Shown here: positions 1 to 8,685 of the stretch, one piece after another
Layout of the letters: the number at the start of each line of letters is the position of its first letter
Numbering within the stretch: the stretch's first letter is position 1
Assembly: GCF_000826655.1 (NCBI RefSeq)
Contig: NZ_JXJO01000011.1
Location: 1-64,000, forward strand
From: Psychroserpens damuponensis
GTDB lineage: Bacteria; Bacteroidota; Bacteroidia; Flavobacteriales; Flavobacteriaceae
Reading direction: 5' to 3'
DNA length: 64,000 nt
Notes under the pieces: model-generated
The model's input: the letters and a program-made list of their open reading frames with translations, nothing else
Databases searched by the model: none
What the model was told of the DNA's origin: nothing
Translations under genes and position numbers: made by a program

Positions 1-1225
1 AAAAGAATGATAATTCAGCTCCATCTAATGCTGCTGTTAAATCTATAGCAGGACTAATTGCAGATGCGATATCTGTTGCATCTCCTGTTGCCTCATATTC
101 TAAATGTGTTCCTGAACCGCCATCATAAGCGTTTGCTGGACCTGTTCCAAATGAGTTGGCACCTGCAGCTGCAATATCCCAATTCCCATTAGAACCATCA
201 AATCCAGTTCCTGTCCAACCAGATGGTGGGTTATCATCAAAATTTTCAGTAAAAATAAATGATGAAGCTCCTGAAGCACAAGTAACTCCTAATGGTGCAG
301 GAGGCGGCTCATTTAGTGTTGTAAAATTAATTGGACCAACCCAATTACTAAATCCATCTGTATCACAATTACTTCTTACATATACTTCATAAGCTGTACT
401 AGGTGTTAATGATGACGCATCATAAGCTATATTATCCATAGTTGACACACCTGAACCTGTTGGTAGACCTGTACCTGCTGTTTGAATTACAATATCCCAT
501 AGAGATTCTGCTCCTCCAGCATCCCAAGTAATATCTGCAGAGTTTTCTGTTACAGCAGCAACTGTAATACCTGAAGGCTCTGGACAACTTACTTCAAAAA
601 TTGTTACGGTATCAAAAGCAGTACCTTCGTCTTGAACAGATCCATCAGATCCAAATGCAATTCTTAAAATCACACTAGACTCTCCTCCTAAGCCATTTAA
701 AGCATGTCTTGCAATTACCCAACCAGCAGATCCATTATTAGTTGAGACTCTTCCTGTCCAACCATCTTGTTGTCCTCCTGGATTACCACCTATTGAATTG
801 TCATTATACCAATTGTTTGCATCTCCACTTGCACCAACAGTTTGCCATGTTGCTCCTCCATCAATTGAGGATTGCAACGCCATACCATCCCAACTAAATT
901 CTGAATTCCACCAAACACTCATTTCTATTGAAGGCGCATTTAATGTAGAAAAATCAAAAATTGGACTAGTCACAAATGAATCTTCATCTGCATTATATAA
1001 TCCTGTAAGGTTAGTGACCCATGCATTTGATCCAGAGTCAGCACTGTTAATAACAGTAGCGGCTGGAGTTCCAAGAGCCCATGTTCCTGCAGTTGTATTG
1101 TCTGCAATCCATCCTCCATCTCCAGATTCAAAATCTTCTAGATAAGGATACGTTGTTACTTGTGCCTCGGCACACCAAATTGAAAAAATAAACAGAAGTG
1201 GTAACGTGAGTAATAATCTTTTCAT
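1..1225 (-). CDS. secreted adhesin-like protein, 3' part cut off by the window edge
   Basis: The reverse strand is open from an ATG at 1225 to base 1 with no stop, giving about 408 codons and continuing outside the window. It begins with a signal peptide (MKRLLLTLPLLFIFSIWCAEAQ). Residues about 25-195 resemble a choice-of-anchor J / MAM-like domain (YLEDFESGDGGW, then WNSEFSWDGM and SSIDGGATW). A fibronectin type III domain follows (CPEPSGITVAAVTENSADITW to YVRSNCD), then a second anchor-like domain (FIFTENFDDNPPSGW). This layout is common in large flavobacterial cell-surface or T9SS-secreted proteins, but the C-terminus that would carry a sorting signal is not visible. The specific function is unknown. 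Confidence 0.8.
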   Translation of the reverse strand, partial: MKRLLLTLPLLFIFSIWCAEAQVTTYPYLEDFESGDGGWIADNTTAGTWALGTPAATVINSADSGSNAWVTNLTGLYNADEDSFVTSPIFDFSTLNAPSIEMSVWWNSEFSWDGMALQSSIDGGATWQTVGASGDANNWYNDNSIGGNPGGQQDGWTGRVSTNNGSAGWVIARHALNGLGGESSVILRIAFGSDGSVQDEGTAFDTVTIFEVSCPEPSGITVAAVTENSADITWDAGGAESLWDIVIQTAGTGLPTGSGVSTMDNIAYDASSLTPSTAYEVYVRSNCDTDGFSNWVGPINFTTLNEPPPAPLGVTCASGASSFIFTENFDDNPPSGWTGTGFDGSNGNWDIAAAGANSFGTGPANAYDGGSGTHLEYEATGDATDIASAISPAIDLTAALDGAELSFF

Positions 1226-1445
1226 ATCAATGAATGCTATTAAATTAAATTAATCATTTGATAATTAATATCTTAAATTTAGTCCTTCGGGTAGAACTAT
1301 TAAAACTTTACAAATACGTCTAGTAGGAAAGACGTATATAAGATACCGAAGATAAAAAAAATGACAGTTAACAGACTGTTAACATTGTTATAATAGATAA
1401 AAGGTAATTATCATCGATAAAAAGAAAATTACTTTGCGATCTTGG

Positions 1446-2408
1446 CTATTGAGGAATATTTATTTGTACATAAACAGGAAAATGATCACTATAACCGCCT
1501 TTATATTTTTTTCCAACATACGTTCGAAAAGGTTGTCCTTTATATTTACCTTTATGTTGAGTTAAAAATTTTGCGTCGAAGATGTTTGCTTCATCAAATT
1601 TAAGTTTGTTCGATTTTGTTTCAAAAAAGTTAGTAGAACATAAAATTTGATCAAACAAGTTCCATCTAAAATTATGACTTACACTACCTCTACTATAGGA
1701 GAGTAAAGTTTCCATAGGATTATATAGTTCTCCTTGGTTAGACAAAAGCTTTATACTATCATTACTTGGGTTATCATTAAAATCACCCATCACCAATATT
1801 TTAGGCTCTAAATAGGTGTTGTTTATATCTTTTATAATGTCAACCACTTTCTCAGCAGCTTTTATTCGTTTAGAATTAGAAACTAATTCTCCTTCTCTCC
1901 TTGAAGGCCAATGATTAATAATAAGATGCAATCTTTCAGTAATGAATATTCCAGAAACCACCAATATATCTCTGGTATAATCTTGCTCACCTATTTCATC
2001 TTCTAAATACACAGAAAATGTTTTAGACGTTTCTAAAGTAAAAACTGTTTTATCATAGATCATAGCCACATCAATACCTCTTTCGTCATTTGAATCAAAG
2101 TGAACTATACCATAATCATACGCATCAAGATCTGAACTTGTAATTAAGTCATTAATCACCTTTTTATTCTCTATTTCTGCTAACCCCAAAATTGCGGGTG
2201 GTTTTTGAGTGTTTTTAAAACCAATTTTAGAAATCACTTGTCCCAATTTATGTATTTTTCTATCGTATCTTTTTTTGGTCCATCGTTTTTCTGATCCTGG
2301 GAGAAAATCATTATCATGTATGGTAACATCATTTTGAATGTCGAATAGATTTTCGAGATTATAAAATGCAATGGTATGTTCTGAAGTTTTTATTTCTTGG
2401 GAATTCAC
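1446..2408 (-). CDS. endonuclease/exonuclease/phosphatase (EEP) family protein
   Basis: This 320-residue protein has the metal-dependent EEP (DNase I-like) fold. Visible motifs are FYNLENLFD (Asn18), GLAEIEN (metal-binding Glu78), NHWPSRR (His166), MGDFNDNP (Asp209/Asn211) and a C-terminal SDHFPVYV with the catalytic Asp-His. All key residues appear intact, so it should be an active phosphodiesterase or phosphatase; the substrate cannot be read from sequence. There is no signal peptide, so it is probably cytoplasmic. It is transcribed divergently from hflX. A TAAATTTG -7 element ends only four bases before the ATG, suggesting a leaderless transcript. Confidence 0.88.
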   Translation of the reverse strand: MNSQEIKTSEHTIAFYNLENLFDIQNDVTIHDNDFLPGSEKRWTKKRYDRKIHKLGQVISKIGFKNTQKPPAILGLAEIENKKVINDLITSSDLDAYDYGIVHFDSNDERGIDVAMIYDKTVFTLETSKTFSVYLEDEIGEQDYTRDILVVSGIFITERLHLIINHWPSRREGELVSNSKRIKAAEKVVDIIKDINNTYLEPKILVMGDFNDNPSNDSIKLLSNQGELYNPMETLLSYSRGSVSHNFRWNLFDQILCSTNFFETKSNKLKFDEANIFDAKFLTQHKGKYKGQPFRTYVGKKYKGGYSDHFPVYVQINIPQ

Positions 2409-2412
2409 AACA

Positions 2413-2463
2413 CAAATTTAGGTTTTAAAATGAAATACACGTACATTCAATTATGTAACTTTG
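2413..2463. promoter_or_regulatory. divergent -7 elements for the EEP gene and hflX
   Basis: On the minus strand TAAATTTG (2413-2420) sits four bases from the EEP start codon. On the plus strand TAACTTTG (2456-2463) lies 16 bases before the hflX ATG. Both match the Bacteroidota consensus TAnnTTTG. I did not find well-spaced -33 TTTG elements for either. Confidence 0.6.
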
Positions 2464-2479
2464 GTTTTTATTAAAAATT

Positions 2480-3691
2480 ATGATTGAAAAAAAAGATATA
2501 GCACTTGAAAAAGCAGTTCTCATTGGTGTGGTCACTAGAGAACAAAACGAAGATCAAGCAAATGAGTACTTAGATGAATTAGAATTTTTGACATACACAG
2601 CAGGAGGAGACGTTTTAAAGCGATTTACTCAAAAAATGGAAATGCCAAATCCTAAAACATTTATAGGGTCTGGTAAAATGAAAGATGTACAACAGTTTAT
2701 TGAAGACCACAATGTAGGTACTGCCATTTTTGATGACGAGTTATCTGCCGCTCAAGAACGCAACATTAGCAAAATACTAGGCTGTAAAGTTCTAGACAGA
2801 ACCAACTTAATATTAGATATTTTTGCACAACGCGCAACCACTAGTTACGCACGTACTCAAGTAGAGTTAGCGCAGTGTGAATATTTGTTACCTAGATTAA
2901 AAGGAATGTGGACACACCTTGAACGACAAAAAGGTGGTATTGGAATGCGTGGACCAGGTGAGACAGAAATTGAAACCGATAGACGAATTGTACGCGATAA
3001 AATAGCGTTATTAAAAAAGAAGATTAAAACTATTGACAAGCAAATGGCTGTACAACGTGGCAATCGCGGTAAAATGGTACGTGTAGCTTTAGTTGGATAT
3101 ACTAATGTTGGTAAGTCTACCTTAATGAATGTGATTAGCAAAAGTGATGTATTTGCCGAAAATAAATTATTCGCAACCTTAGATACAACAGTTAGAAAGG
3201 TGGTGATTCAAAATCTTCCTTTTTTATTAACAGATACCGTTGGTTTTATAAGAAAATTGCCAACTCAACTCGTTGAGAGTTTTAAAAGTACGTTAGACGA
3301 AGTGAGAGAAGCAGATTTATTATTACATGTTGTAGATATTTCTCATCCAAATTTTGAAGAACATATTGAATCTGTCAATAAAATTTTAGGTGAAATCGAT
3401 AGTGCGAACAAACCTACAATTATGGTGTTTAATAAAATCGATGCTTATGAAGCTGAACCTTTTGATGCTGATGATTTAGTGACCGAAAGAACATCAATGC
3501 ATTATTCTCTTGAGGAATGGAAAAAGACATGGATGAATCGTGTTGGTAAAAATGCCCTATTTATTTCGGCAATCGACAAAAAGAATATTGATGACTTCAA
3601 AAAACGTGTATATGATGAAGTGAGAGAGATTCATGTTACTAGGTTTCCTTATAACAGTTTCTTATATCCTGATTATTCTGAAGAAGAATAA
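2480..3691 (+). CDS. hflX: ribosome-associated GTPase HflX
   Basis: A 403-residue HflX GTPase. The N-terminal HflX domain covers about residues 10-190, with the family signature KGGIGMRGPGETEIETDRR at about 151-169. The G domain follows: Walker A GYTNVGKS (206-213), switch/G3 DTVGF (252-256) and G4 NKID (318-321). HflX binds the 50S subunit and can split stalled ribosomes during stress. The length is normal for Bacteroidota. It starts at ATG 2480, preceded by an A-rich stretch and no Shine-Dalgarno, and ends at a strong bidirectional terminator. Confidence 0.97.
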   Translation: MIEKKDIALEKAVLIGVVTREQNEDQANEYLDELEFLTYTAGGDVLKRFTQKMEMPNPKTFIGSGKMKDVQQFIEDHNVGTAIFDDELSAAQERNISKILGCKVLDRTNLILDIFAQRATTSYARTQVELAQCEYLLPRLKGMWTHLERQKGGIGMRGPGETEIETDRRIVRDKIALLKKKIKTIDKQMAVQRGNRGKMVRVALVGYTNVGKSTLMNVISKSDVFAENKLFATLDTTVRKVVIQNLPFLLTDTVGFIRKLPTQLVESFKSTLDEVREADLLLHVVDISHPNFEEHIESVNKILGEIDSANKPTIMVFNKIDAYEAEPFDADDLVTERTSMHYSLEEWKKTWMNRVGKNALFISAIDKKNIDDFKKRVYDEVREIHVTRFPYNSFLYPDYSEEE

Positions 3692-3734
3692 ATCCCACAC
3701 CTACCAGTGAAAAAACAGTGAAATAATTTTAAAA

Positions 3735-3775
3735 CAAAAAAAGCATCTCGTTAATTCGAGATGCTTTTTTGTTTT
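3735..3775. terminator. bidirectional intrinsic terminator
   Basis: AAGCATCTCG (3741-3750) pairs perfectly with CGAGATGCTT (3757-3766) across a six-base loop. An A-run precedes it and a T-run follows, so it can end hflX on the plus strand and the DUF3078 gene on the minus strand. Confidence 0.9.
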
Positions 3776-3789
3776 TGTACAATATCTAT

Positions 3790-4731
3790 TTAGAATTTGT
3801 ACGTTAATCCTAATGTATAATATGATTGTAATTCGTTATCGACATTATCAAAAGTAGGAGCAGCACCAGTTCCTGTTGGATCAAATTGACCTAGAGCATA
3901 GTTCAAAGCTTCTTGTTTGTTGCTTCTTAAACCAAAATCAAAACCAACACCAATCATTTTCCAAAGTGTATAGCTAAAAGAATTTGTCCAAGTTACGTTA
4001 GATAGATCTCCGCTTTTGTAGCTTTGAAACATAGATAAGTTAGATTTAAATCCAATAGCACCAATTTGACGTGTATAATCTGCTACAATCTTAGCTCCTA
4101 ATGAGGATTCAAAAATATTATCATTATCTGCAAATACAAAGTTATAGTTTAATGGATGAACTACTACAATTAAGTTTTCAATTGGAGTCCATGTGGCACC
4201 AATACCTATATCTAAATATCCTGGATCATTAAAGTTATCTAAAACAGTTGTTCTATATTCCATTAATGCAGACGCTGCTAATTTTTCACTAAACTTTCTT
4301 CCGTATAAAGACGAAATATTAAATACATCTGTTGTTGGTTCAAATTTATCAGAATCTAAATCTGTATCCTTATCATCTAATTTTACCCAACTAAAGTTAG
4401 TTGCTAATGAATTTCTCCAAAAGTATTTGTCTTCAATTTTATTTGCAAATGCATTAAATGAGATTCCGATATTTCCTGAAGAATTATTTACTGCCGCTTG
4501 AGAATACCAGTTATTAAAGTTAGACAAGCTACCACCTATAACTCCAAATCCACCTATTCTCCATCCTGGAAGCGCATCTATTTGAGCTTGTAATGCATCT
4601 GCCTCAGCTTGTGCAGCATCTGCAACACTTTGTTTTTCTGCTTTTTGAGTTTCTAGTTCTTCTTTAGTTTGAGCAAAACTAAACGCTACTGATAACATCA
4701 ATAAAGCTGTTAGAAATACTTTTTTAGTCAT
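3790..4731 (-). CDS. DUF3078 domain-containing outer-membrane-type protein
   Basis: This 313-residue protein starts at ATG 4731 with a signal peptide (MTKKVFLTALLMLSVAFSFAQ). An upstream in-frame ATG at 4791 would put 20 residues before the signal peptide and lies on the far side of the -7 element at 4772-4779, so I reject it. Residues about 22-52 form a short coiled coil rich in E, A, K and Q (DALQAQIDALPGW). The rest is beta-rich and matches DUF3078 of Flavobacteriia (SNFNNWYSQAAVNNSSGNIG, NDPGYLDIGIGATWTP, HPLNYNFVF). It ends in an aromatic strand YTLGLTYKF, typical of outer-membrane beta-barrels. The role is not established. Confidence 0.88.
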   Translation of the reverse strand: MTKKVFLTALLMLSVAFSFAQTKEELETQKAEKQSVADAAQAEADALQAQIDALPGWRIGGFGVIGGSLSNFNNWYSQAAVNNSSGNIGISFNAFANKIEDKYFWRNSLATNFSWVKLDDKDTDLDSDKFEPTTDVFNISSLYGRKFSEKLAASALMEYRTTVLDNFNDPGYLDIGIGATWTPIENLIVVVHPLNYNFVFADNDNIFESSLGAKIVADYTRQIGAIGFKSNLSMFQSYKSGDLSNVTWTNSFSYTLWKMIGVGFDFGLRSNKQEALNYALGQFDPTGTGAAPTFDNVDNELQSYYTLGLTYKF

Positions 4732-4771
4732 AATTTTAATTTTAATAGTTTTCAATTTATAATTAAAGGTG

Positions 4772-4779
4772 CAAATATA
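4772..4779 (-). promoter_or_regulatory. -7 element of the DUF3078 gene
   Basis: TATATTTG on the minus strand lies about 40 bases before ATG 4731. It supports that start over the upstream ATG at 4791. Confidence 0.6.
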
Positions 4780-4889
4780 ATTCATTCTCATTTTTAACTA
4801 CCAATAATTGAGTTAAATACGCATGTAATAGCATTGCACTGTGTAGAGTTAGACTCTAATAATTTCTTAAAGTCACAATTTTAATAAAT

Positions 4890-5396
4890 TTATTTTCTTT
4901 TGAATAAAGGAACCGAAGAACAAGCCTCACCATACATAATAGATTTGGCTATTGGTTTTAATTTACTAGACAGTAAAATATAAGCATTTGCAGGTACTGG
5001 CTTGTGCGCGCAACCTTTTATAATTAGAGGCTTATCGGCATAAGGCTCTAGATTTAAGTTGTTTATAATGTCTTGATAAATTGAAGTCTCAAGAGTTTCT
5101 AAATCTCCAACTATAATTTTTTTAGCATAAGGCTGTAACTCTATAGTTAGCAACATATAAGCCCAGGCTGGAATAATAGCATCTGTAGAACAAGTTAAAC
5201 CAATAAATTGATTTTGATGTTTTGACCAATCATAAGCTTTAACCATCTGCCTAAATTCCTTTTCTCTTAAAACAAAGCCTTCATACAACCAATCTTTAAT
5301 ATCAAAAATGATACGCTCACCCTCTGGATAATAATCCTCTAGATCAACTACCATAAGTTTACTTAATGCAACTCTATTTACAATCTCTTCCTGCAT
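4890..5396 (-). CDS. DUF2480 family protein
   Basis: A 168-residue cytoplasmic protein of the Bacteroidota family DUF2480, recognisable from EEIVNRVALSKL at the N-terminus, LEDYYPEGERIIFDIKDWLYEG and the C-terminal KGCAHKPVPANAYI. It lacks a signal peptide and membrane segments. Cysteines occur in LTCSTDAI, KGCAHK and EACSSVP, which could matter, but no function is known. It lies 21 bases downstream of the ABC exporter on the same strand and so ends the gene series that follows sufE and sufT. It also has its own TAAATTTG element four bases before the ATG. Confidence 0.85.
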   Translation of the reverse strand: MQEEIVNRVALSKLMVVDLEDYYPEGERIIFDIKDWLYEGFVLREKEFRQMVKAYDWSKHQNQFIGLTCSTDAIIPAWAYMLLTIELQPYAKKIIVGDLETLETSIYQDIINNLNLEPYADKPLIIKGCAHKPVPANAYILLSSKLKPIAKSIMYGEACSSVPLFKRK

Positions 5397-5400
5397 ACTA

Positions 5401-5408
5401 CAAATTTA
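5401..5408 (-). promoter_or_regulatory. -7 element four bases before the DUF2480 start
   Basis: CAAATTTA on the plus strand reads TAAATTTG on the minus strand and ends four bases from ATG 5396. The geometry predicts a transcript starting at or next to the start codon. Confidence 0.5.
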
Positions 5409-5417
5409 AGTTATTTT

Positions 5418-7253
5418 CTATTGATAGCCTTCTGCTTGAAGGGTGAATAATTCGGCATACAAAGAATCATTAATCATAAGTTCTTGATGTGTTCCAATTT
5501 CTAAGACTTTGCCTTCTTCTAAAACGAGGATTCGGTCTGCTTGCCTAACGGTAGAGAATCTATGAGAGATAATGATACTTGTTTTATTTTCGGTTAATGC
5601 AATAAAACGCTGAAAGACTTCACTTTCTGCTTTTGCATCTAATGCAGATGTTGGTTCGTCGAGCACCATAACTTCGGCATCTTTCATATATGATCTTGCT
5701 AATGCCACTTTTTGCCATTGACCTCCAGATAGGTCTTGCCCTTTTGCAAAACGCTTACCGAGTTGTTGGTTGTATCCTTTTTTCAATTCAGAGATGACTT
5801 CGCTTGCCAGGCTCATTTCCGCAGCATTTTCAATTTTTTTCAAATTGTTTATCTCATCAATATCACCAATGGCAATATTTTCTTTAGCGGTAAATTCATA
5901 TTTAAAGAAATCTTGAAAAATAACACCGAAAAACTCTTGATATGTTGCTTTATTAAAACGGTTAATATTGATTCCGTCTAATAAAATCTCACCAGAAGTA
6001 GGTTCATAAAAACGTAAGAGCAATTTTGTAAGCGTTGTTTTACCTGCACCATTTTGCCCAACAAAAGCCAATTTTTCACCGGCTTTTAAATTAAAAGATA
6101 TGCCTTTTAAAATTTGGACCTCAGATCCTGGATAGGAGAATGTGACGTTTTTGAATTCAAATCCCGACATAATTTTACTTGGCACTGGTTGATCTTCAAT
6201 ATGATTAGGTTCTATCGAGATATCAATAAATTCAAAATAATCTTTTAGATACAAAGCACTTTCGGTTATTCGTGTAAACTTTGAGAAGAAATCTTGTAAA
6301 TTTTTAGTCAATCTATTAAATGAACCTGATAGAAATGTGAGTTCACCTAATGTTATCATACCAGTTACCACTCGATAAATTATAAAAACATAGGCGCCAT
6401 AATAGCTTAACGTTCCCAATACATTAAATAAAAACCCTAGTGCTGATCTTTTAATTGCTAAATTTTTATTGAGATCATAATATTCTTGAGAGAGATTTTT
6501 AAAACGATCAACTATAAAATCTGTAAGACCAAAAAGCTTAATCTCTTTAGCTGTTTCATTATTAGCACCAATATATCTTAAATAATCGAGTTCACGTCGC
6601 TCGGCTGTCCAGCCTCTAGCTAATGAATATTGTCGTTGACTAAACCATATTTCATTTATAAACGATGGTACAATACTAAAAATGAGGAGTATAATTAAAT
6701 AGGGTTCAAAATAAATAAGACCTGCAACTAAAGTAGCAATAGAAATAAGGCTTTGAACCTCACCAAGTGCATTTGACATTAATGCTACGCGTCCTGTGGT
6801 TTGAGTTCTAGCGCGTTCTAGTTTGTCATAAAATTCGGAATCTTCTAAAAGACTAATATTAATTTTATTGGTCTTTTTAATAATATTTACCGATGAAGCA
6901 ATAGAGTAGGCATCTCCTAAAAGCCCATCGGTTAGAGAAATGGCTCTACTTATTAAATCTGATAGAATGATGAGACCAAACTCTACACCAACATACATCC
7001 AAAGTGTAGATAAATCTGTGACTTCGGTTTTTGTTTGTATTATAATTTCGTCGATAATGAGCTTCCCAACCCATAGAATCACTACTGGCAATACAGCTGC
7101 AATGAGACGACAAAAAGCAGAACCTAAAAAAAGTGATTTATTAGTATTCCAGATTTCTTTAAAAAATCTAGGAATATAGACTAAAGCTCTAAAGGACCCT
7201 TTTAGGTTAACTTTATTACCTTCTGCTATAGATTTAGGTTTCTGTCTAGGCAT
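5418..7253 (-). CDS. ABC transporter, fused permease and ATPase (exporter type)
   Basis: A 611-residue half-transporter. The transmembrane domain occupies about residues 35-330 with five or six hydrophobic segments. The nucleotide-binding domain follows: Walker A GQNGAGKT (399-406), signature LSGGQ (508-512), Walker B VMVLDEPTSALD (about 528-539) and a switch His in IIISHRFSTV. It should dimerise in the inner membrane and export an unknown substrate. It is 24 bases downstream of the SufT-like gene, so it is probably co-transcribed with the end of the SUF series. That alone does not prove a link to iron-sulfur metabolism. Confidence 0.93.
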   Translation of the reverse strand: MPRQKPKSIAEGNKVNLKGSFRALVYIPRFFKEIWNTNKSLFLGSAFCRLIAAVLPVVILWVGKLIIDEIIIQTKTEVTDLSTLWMYVGVEFGLIILSDLISRAISLTDGLLGDAYSIASSVNIIKKTNKINISLLEDSEFYDKLERARTQTTGRVALMSNALGEVQSLISIATLVAGLIYFEPYLIILLIFSIVPSFINEIWFSQRQYSLARGWTAERRELDYLRYIGANNETAKEIKLFGLTDFIVDRFKNLSQEYYDLNKNLAIKRSALGFLFNVLGTLSYYGAYVFIIYRVVTGMITLGELTFLSGSFNRLTKNLQDFFSKFTRITESALYLKDYFEFIDISIEPNHIEDQPVPSKIMSGFEFKNVTFSYPGSEVQILKGISFNLKAGEKLAFVGQNGAGKTTLTKLLLRFYEPTSGEILLDGININRFNKATYQEFFGVIFQDFFKYEFTAKENIAIGDIDEINNLKKIENAAEMSLASEVISELKKGYNQQLGKRFAKGQDLSGGQWQKVALARSYMKDAEVMVLDEPTSALDAKAESEVFQRFIALTENKTSIIISHRFSTVRQADRILVLEEGKVLEIGTHQELMINDSLYAELFTLQAEGYQ

Positions 7254-7277
7254 TTATATATACAATCTCAAAAATCA

Positions 7278-7604
7278 TCAAAGCATTCCTAGTTCTAGTT
7301 TAGCTTCTTCACTCATTAGATCTTGTGTCCATGGTGGATCAAAAGTGATTTCAACTTCGGCTGTTTTAACATCATTTAATGATTTTACTTTTTCTTCTAC
7401 TTCTAATGGCAATGTTTCTGCCACTGGACAATTTGGTGTTGTTAAGGTCATTAAAATTTTGACATCAAAATCTTCATTAACAAATACATCATATATAAGT
7501 CCTAATTCGTAAATATCTACAGGAATTTCTGGATCGAATATTGTTTTTAAAACTCTTACTATTTTTTCACCTAAAAGGTTGGTGTCTATTGCTGTATCAC
7601 TCAT
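7278..7604 (-). CDS. SufT-like DUF59 (MIP18 family) iron-sulfur assembly protein
   Basis: A 108-residue DUF59/MIP18 protein with the conserved IPVDIYELGLIYDV and a cysteine in LTTPNCPVAETLP, the residue usually conserved in this family. It ends ITFDPPWTQDLMSEEAKLELGML. Such proteins assist maturation of Fe-S proteins and sit in SUF operons of many bacteria. Here it follows sufE after a 52-base gap on the same strand. The symbol sufT is plausible but left open because paaD-type paralogues look alike. Confidence 0.88.
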   Translation of the reverse strand: MSDTAIDTNLLGEKIVRVLKTIFDPEIPVDIYELGLIYDVFVNEDFDVKILMTLTTPNCPVAETLPLEVEEKVKSLNDVKTAEVEITFDPPWTQDLMSEEAKLELGML

Positions 7605-7656
7605 GTGGTATCGTGTTAAAATTTCTAAGACTGTTTATTAGCAGATTTAGAAAAAA

Positions 7657-8079
7657 TTAATTTAACTGTGTTTGATATGCTAAAGCATACATTTTTATTT
7701 TTTTAATCATACTTACCAACCCATTAGCTCGCGTTGGAGACAAGTGTTCTTTTAATCCAATGGCATCTATAAACTCTGTATTACCTTCTATAATATCTTT
7801 TGGATGTTGATTAGAAAATACTCTAATCAAAATTGCAATTATGCCTTTAGTTATAATGGCATCACTATCTGCAGTGAATTCAATTTTATCTGCTTTCATC
7901 TCTGCATGTACCCAAACTTTACTTTGACAACCTGTAATAATATTGTCTTCAGTTTTATATTTTGAATCTATTAAAGGTAATGATTTGCCTAAATCTATCA
8001 TATATTGATAGCGTTCTTGCCAATCATCAAACATTGAAAATTCGTCTATTATTTCTTCTTGTATTTCTGAAATTGTCAT
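7657..8079 (-). CDS. sufE: SufE, cysteine desulfurase activator / sulfur acceptor
   Basis: A 140-residue SufE protein. The sulfur-accepting cysteine is Cys51 in the family motif NIITGCQSKVWV, and the N-terminal helix EIQEEIIDEFSMFDDWQERYQYMIDLGKSLP is typical. SufE takes persulfide sulfur from SufS and delivers it to SufBCD. Its gene lies downstream of sufS with one hypothetical gene between them. A TATCTTTG promoter element at 8121-8128 gives a leader of about 40 bases, so sufE may head its own transcript with the DUF59 and ABC genes. Confidence 0.95.
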   Translation of the reverse strand: MTISEIQEEIIDEFSMFDDWQERYQYMIDLGKSLPLIDSKYKTEDNIITGCQSKVWVHAEMKADKIEFTADSDAIITKGIIAILIRVFSNQHPKDIIEGNTEFIDAIGLKEHLSPTRANGLVSMIKKIKMYALAYQTQLN

Positions 8080-8120
8080 TCTTCTATTTTTGTCTGTTTG
8101 ACCGTTTTCTTCCGAAGTTA

Positions 8121-8128
8121 CAAAGATA
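8121..8128 (-). promoter_or_regulatory. -7 element upstream of sufE
   Basis: CAAAGATA on the plus strand is TATCTTTG on the minus strand, about 41 bases before the sufE ATG. A copy of the dispersed word TTCCGAAG (8111-8118) lies between it and the gene. Confidence 0.55.
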
Positions 8129-8136
8129 CGACATCT

Positions 8137-8631
8137 CTATTGCTTCTCGATCATTGTTTTAATCGATAACATCTTTTCAACGATAGCTTTTATCGATTTT
8201 GGCGGATTTCCATGATCAAAAGACACTGTTTTATATGAATTTTCATCTTTAGAGATTTCTAAAGTTGCAATAGCAGCAGCATCAAATCTAAAATTAGTGG
8301 AAGGAGCCTCCAATTTTGGAAGCATCTTTTCGTCTATATCGCTTAGCAGTTTCATAAGGTCTACCTGTTCTTTGGCAGGAATTATAGTTGAGGTAATGAA
8401 CTTTAAAGTATTATCTGAAGTATATTTTATAGAATCACCTTCAATCCAAATTTCTAAATAAAAACCTCGGGTAATAGCGCGATAATTAAATTTGACATCA
8501 TTTTGAATTGCTCTTTCAGTCATTTCTACTGTTGTCGTTTCTGCAGTATTTTGATTCGCTAATTGTGCTTTATTTTTATCGCATTCTTTTGCTGAAATAA
8601 GCACAATAAACATACATATAATTAGTTTCAT
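8137..8631 (-). CDS. hypothetical exported protein between sufS and sufE
   Basis: A 164-residue protein with a short hydrophobic N-terminus (MKLIICMFIVLISAKEC), so it is probably exported. The cysteine at 17 is not in a good lipobox, so lipidation is doubtful. The remainder is a small alpha/beta domain (FNYRAITRGFYLEIWIEGDSIKYTSD ... AAIATLEISKDENSYKTVSFDHGNPPKSI). I do not recognise a firm family; it loosely resembles small DUF6438-type proteins. It sits on the same strand between sufS (54 bases upstream) and sufE (57 bases downstream), but a periplasmic protein is unlikely to act directly in Fe-S assembly. Confidence 0.7.
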   Translation of the reverse strand: MKLIICMFIVLISAKECDKNKAQLANQNTAETTTVEMTERAIQNDVKFNYRAITRGFYLEIWIEGDSIKYTSDNTLKFITSTIIPAKEQVDLMKLLSDIDEKMLPKLEAPSTNFRFDAAAIATLEISKDENSYKTVSFDHGNPPKSIKAIVEKMLSIKTMIEKQ

Positions 8632-8685
8632 ACTATTCTTTTTTTAATGGTTACACGAGTAATATTACAAAAAAGAAGCCAAACT

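Noticed and set aside
156-1145. Plus-strand open frames at 156-392 and 798-1145
   Set aside because: They run antisense to the secreted adhesin-like gene, whose domains and signal peptide are clear. The plus-strand products look compositionally like antisense reads and match no family.
4732-4791. Upstream ATG for the DUF3078 protein
   Set aside because: It lies upstream of the -7 element at 4772-4779 and puts 20 residues before a clean signal peptide.
5736-7179. Plus-strand open frames within the ABC exporter gene
   Set aside because: The minus-strand ABC transporter has all nucleotide-binding motifs; the plus-strand frames have no start context or family match.
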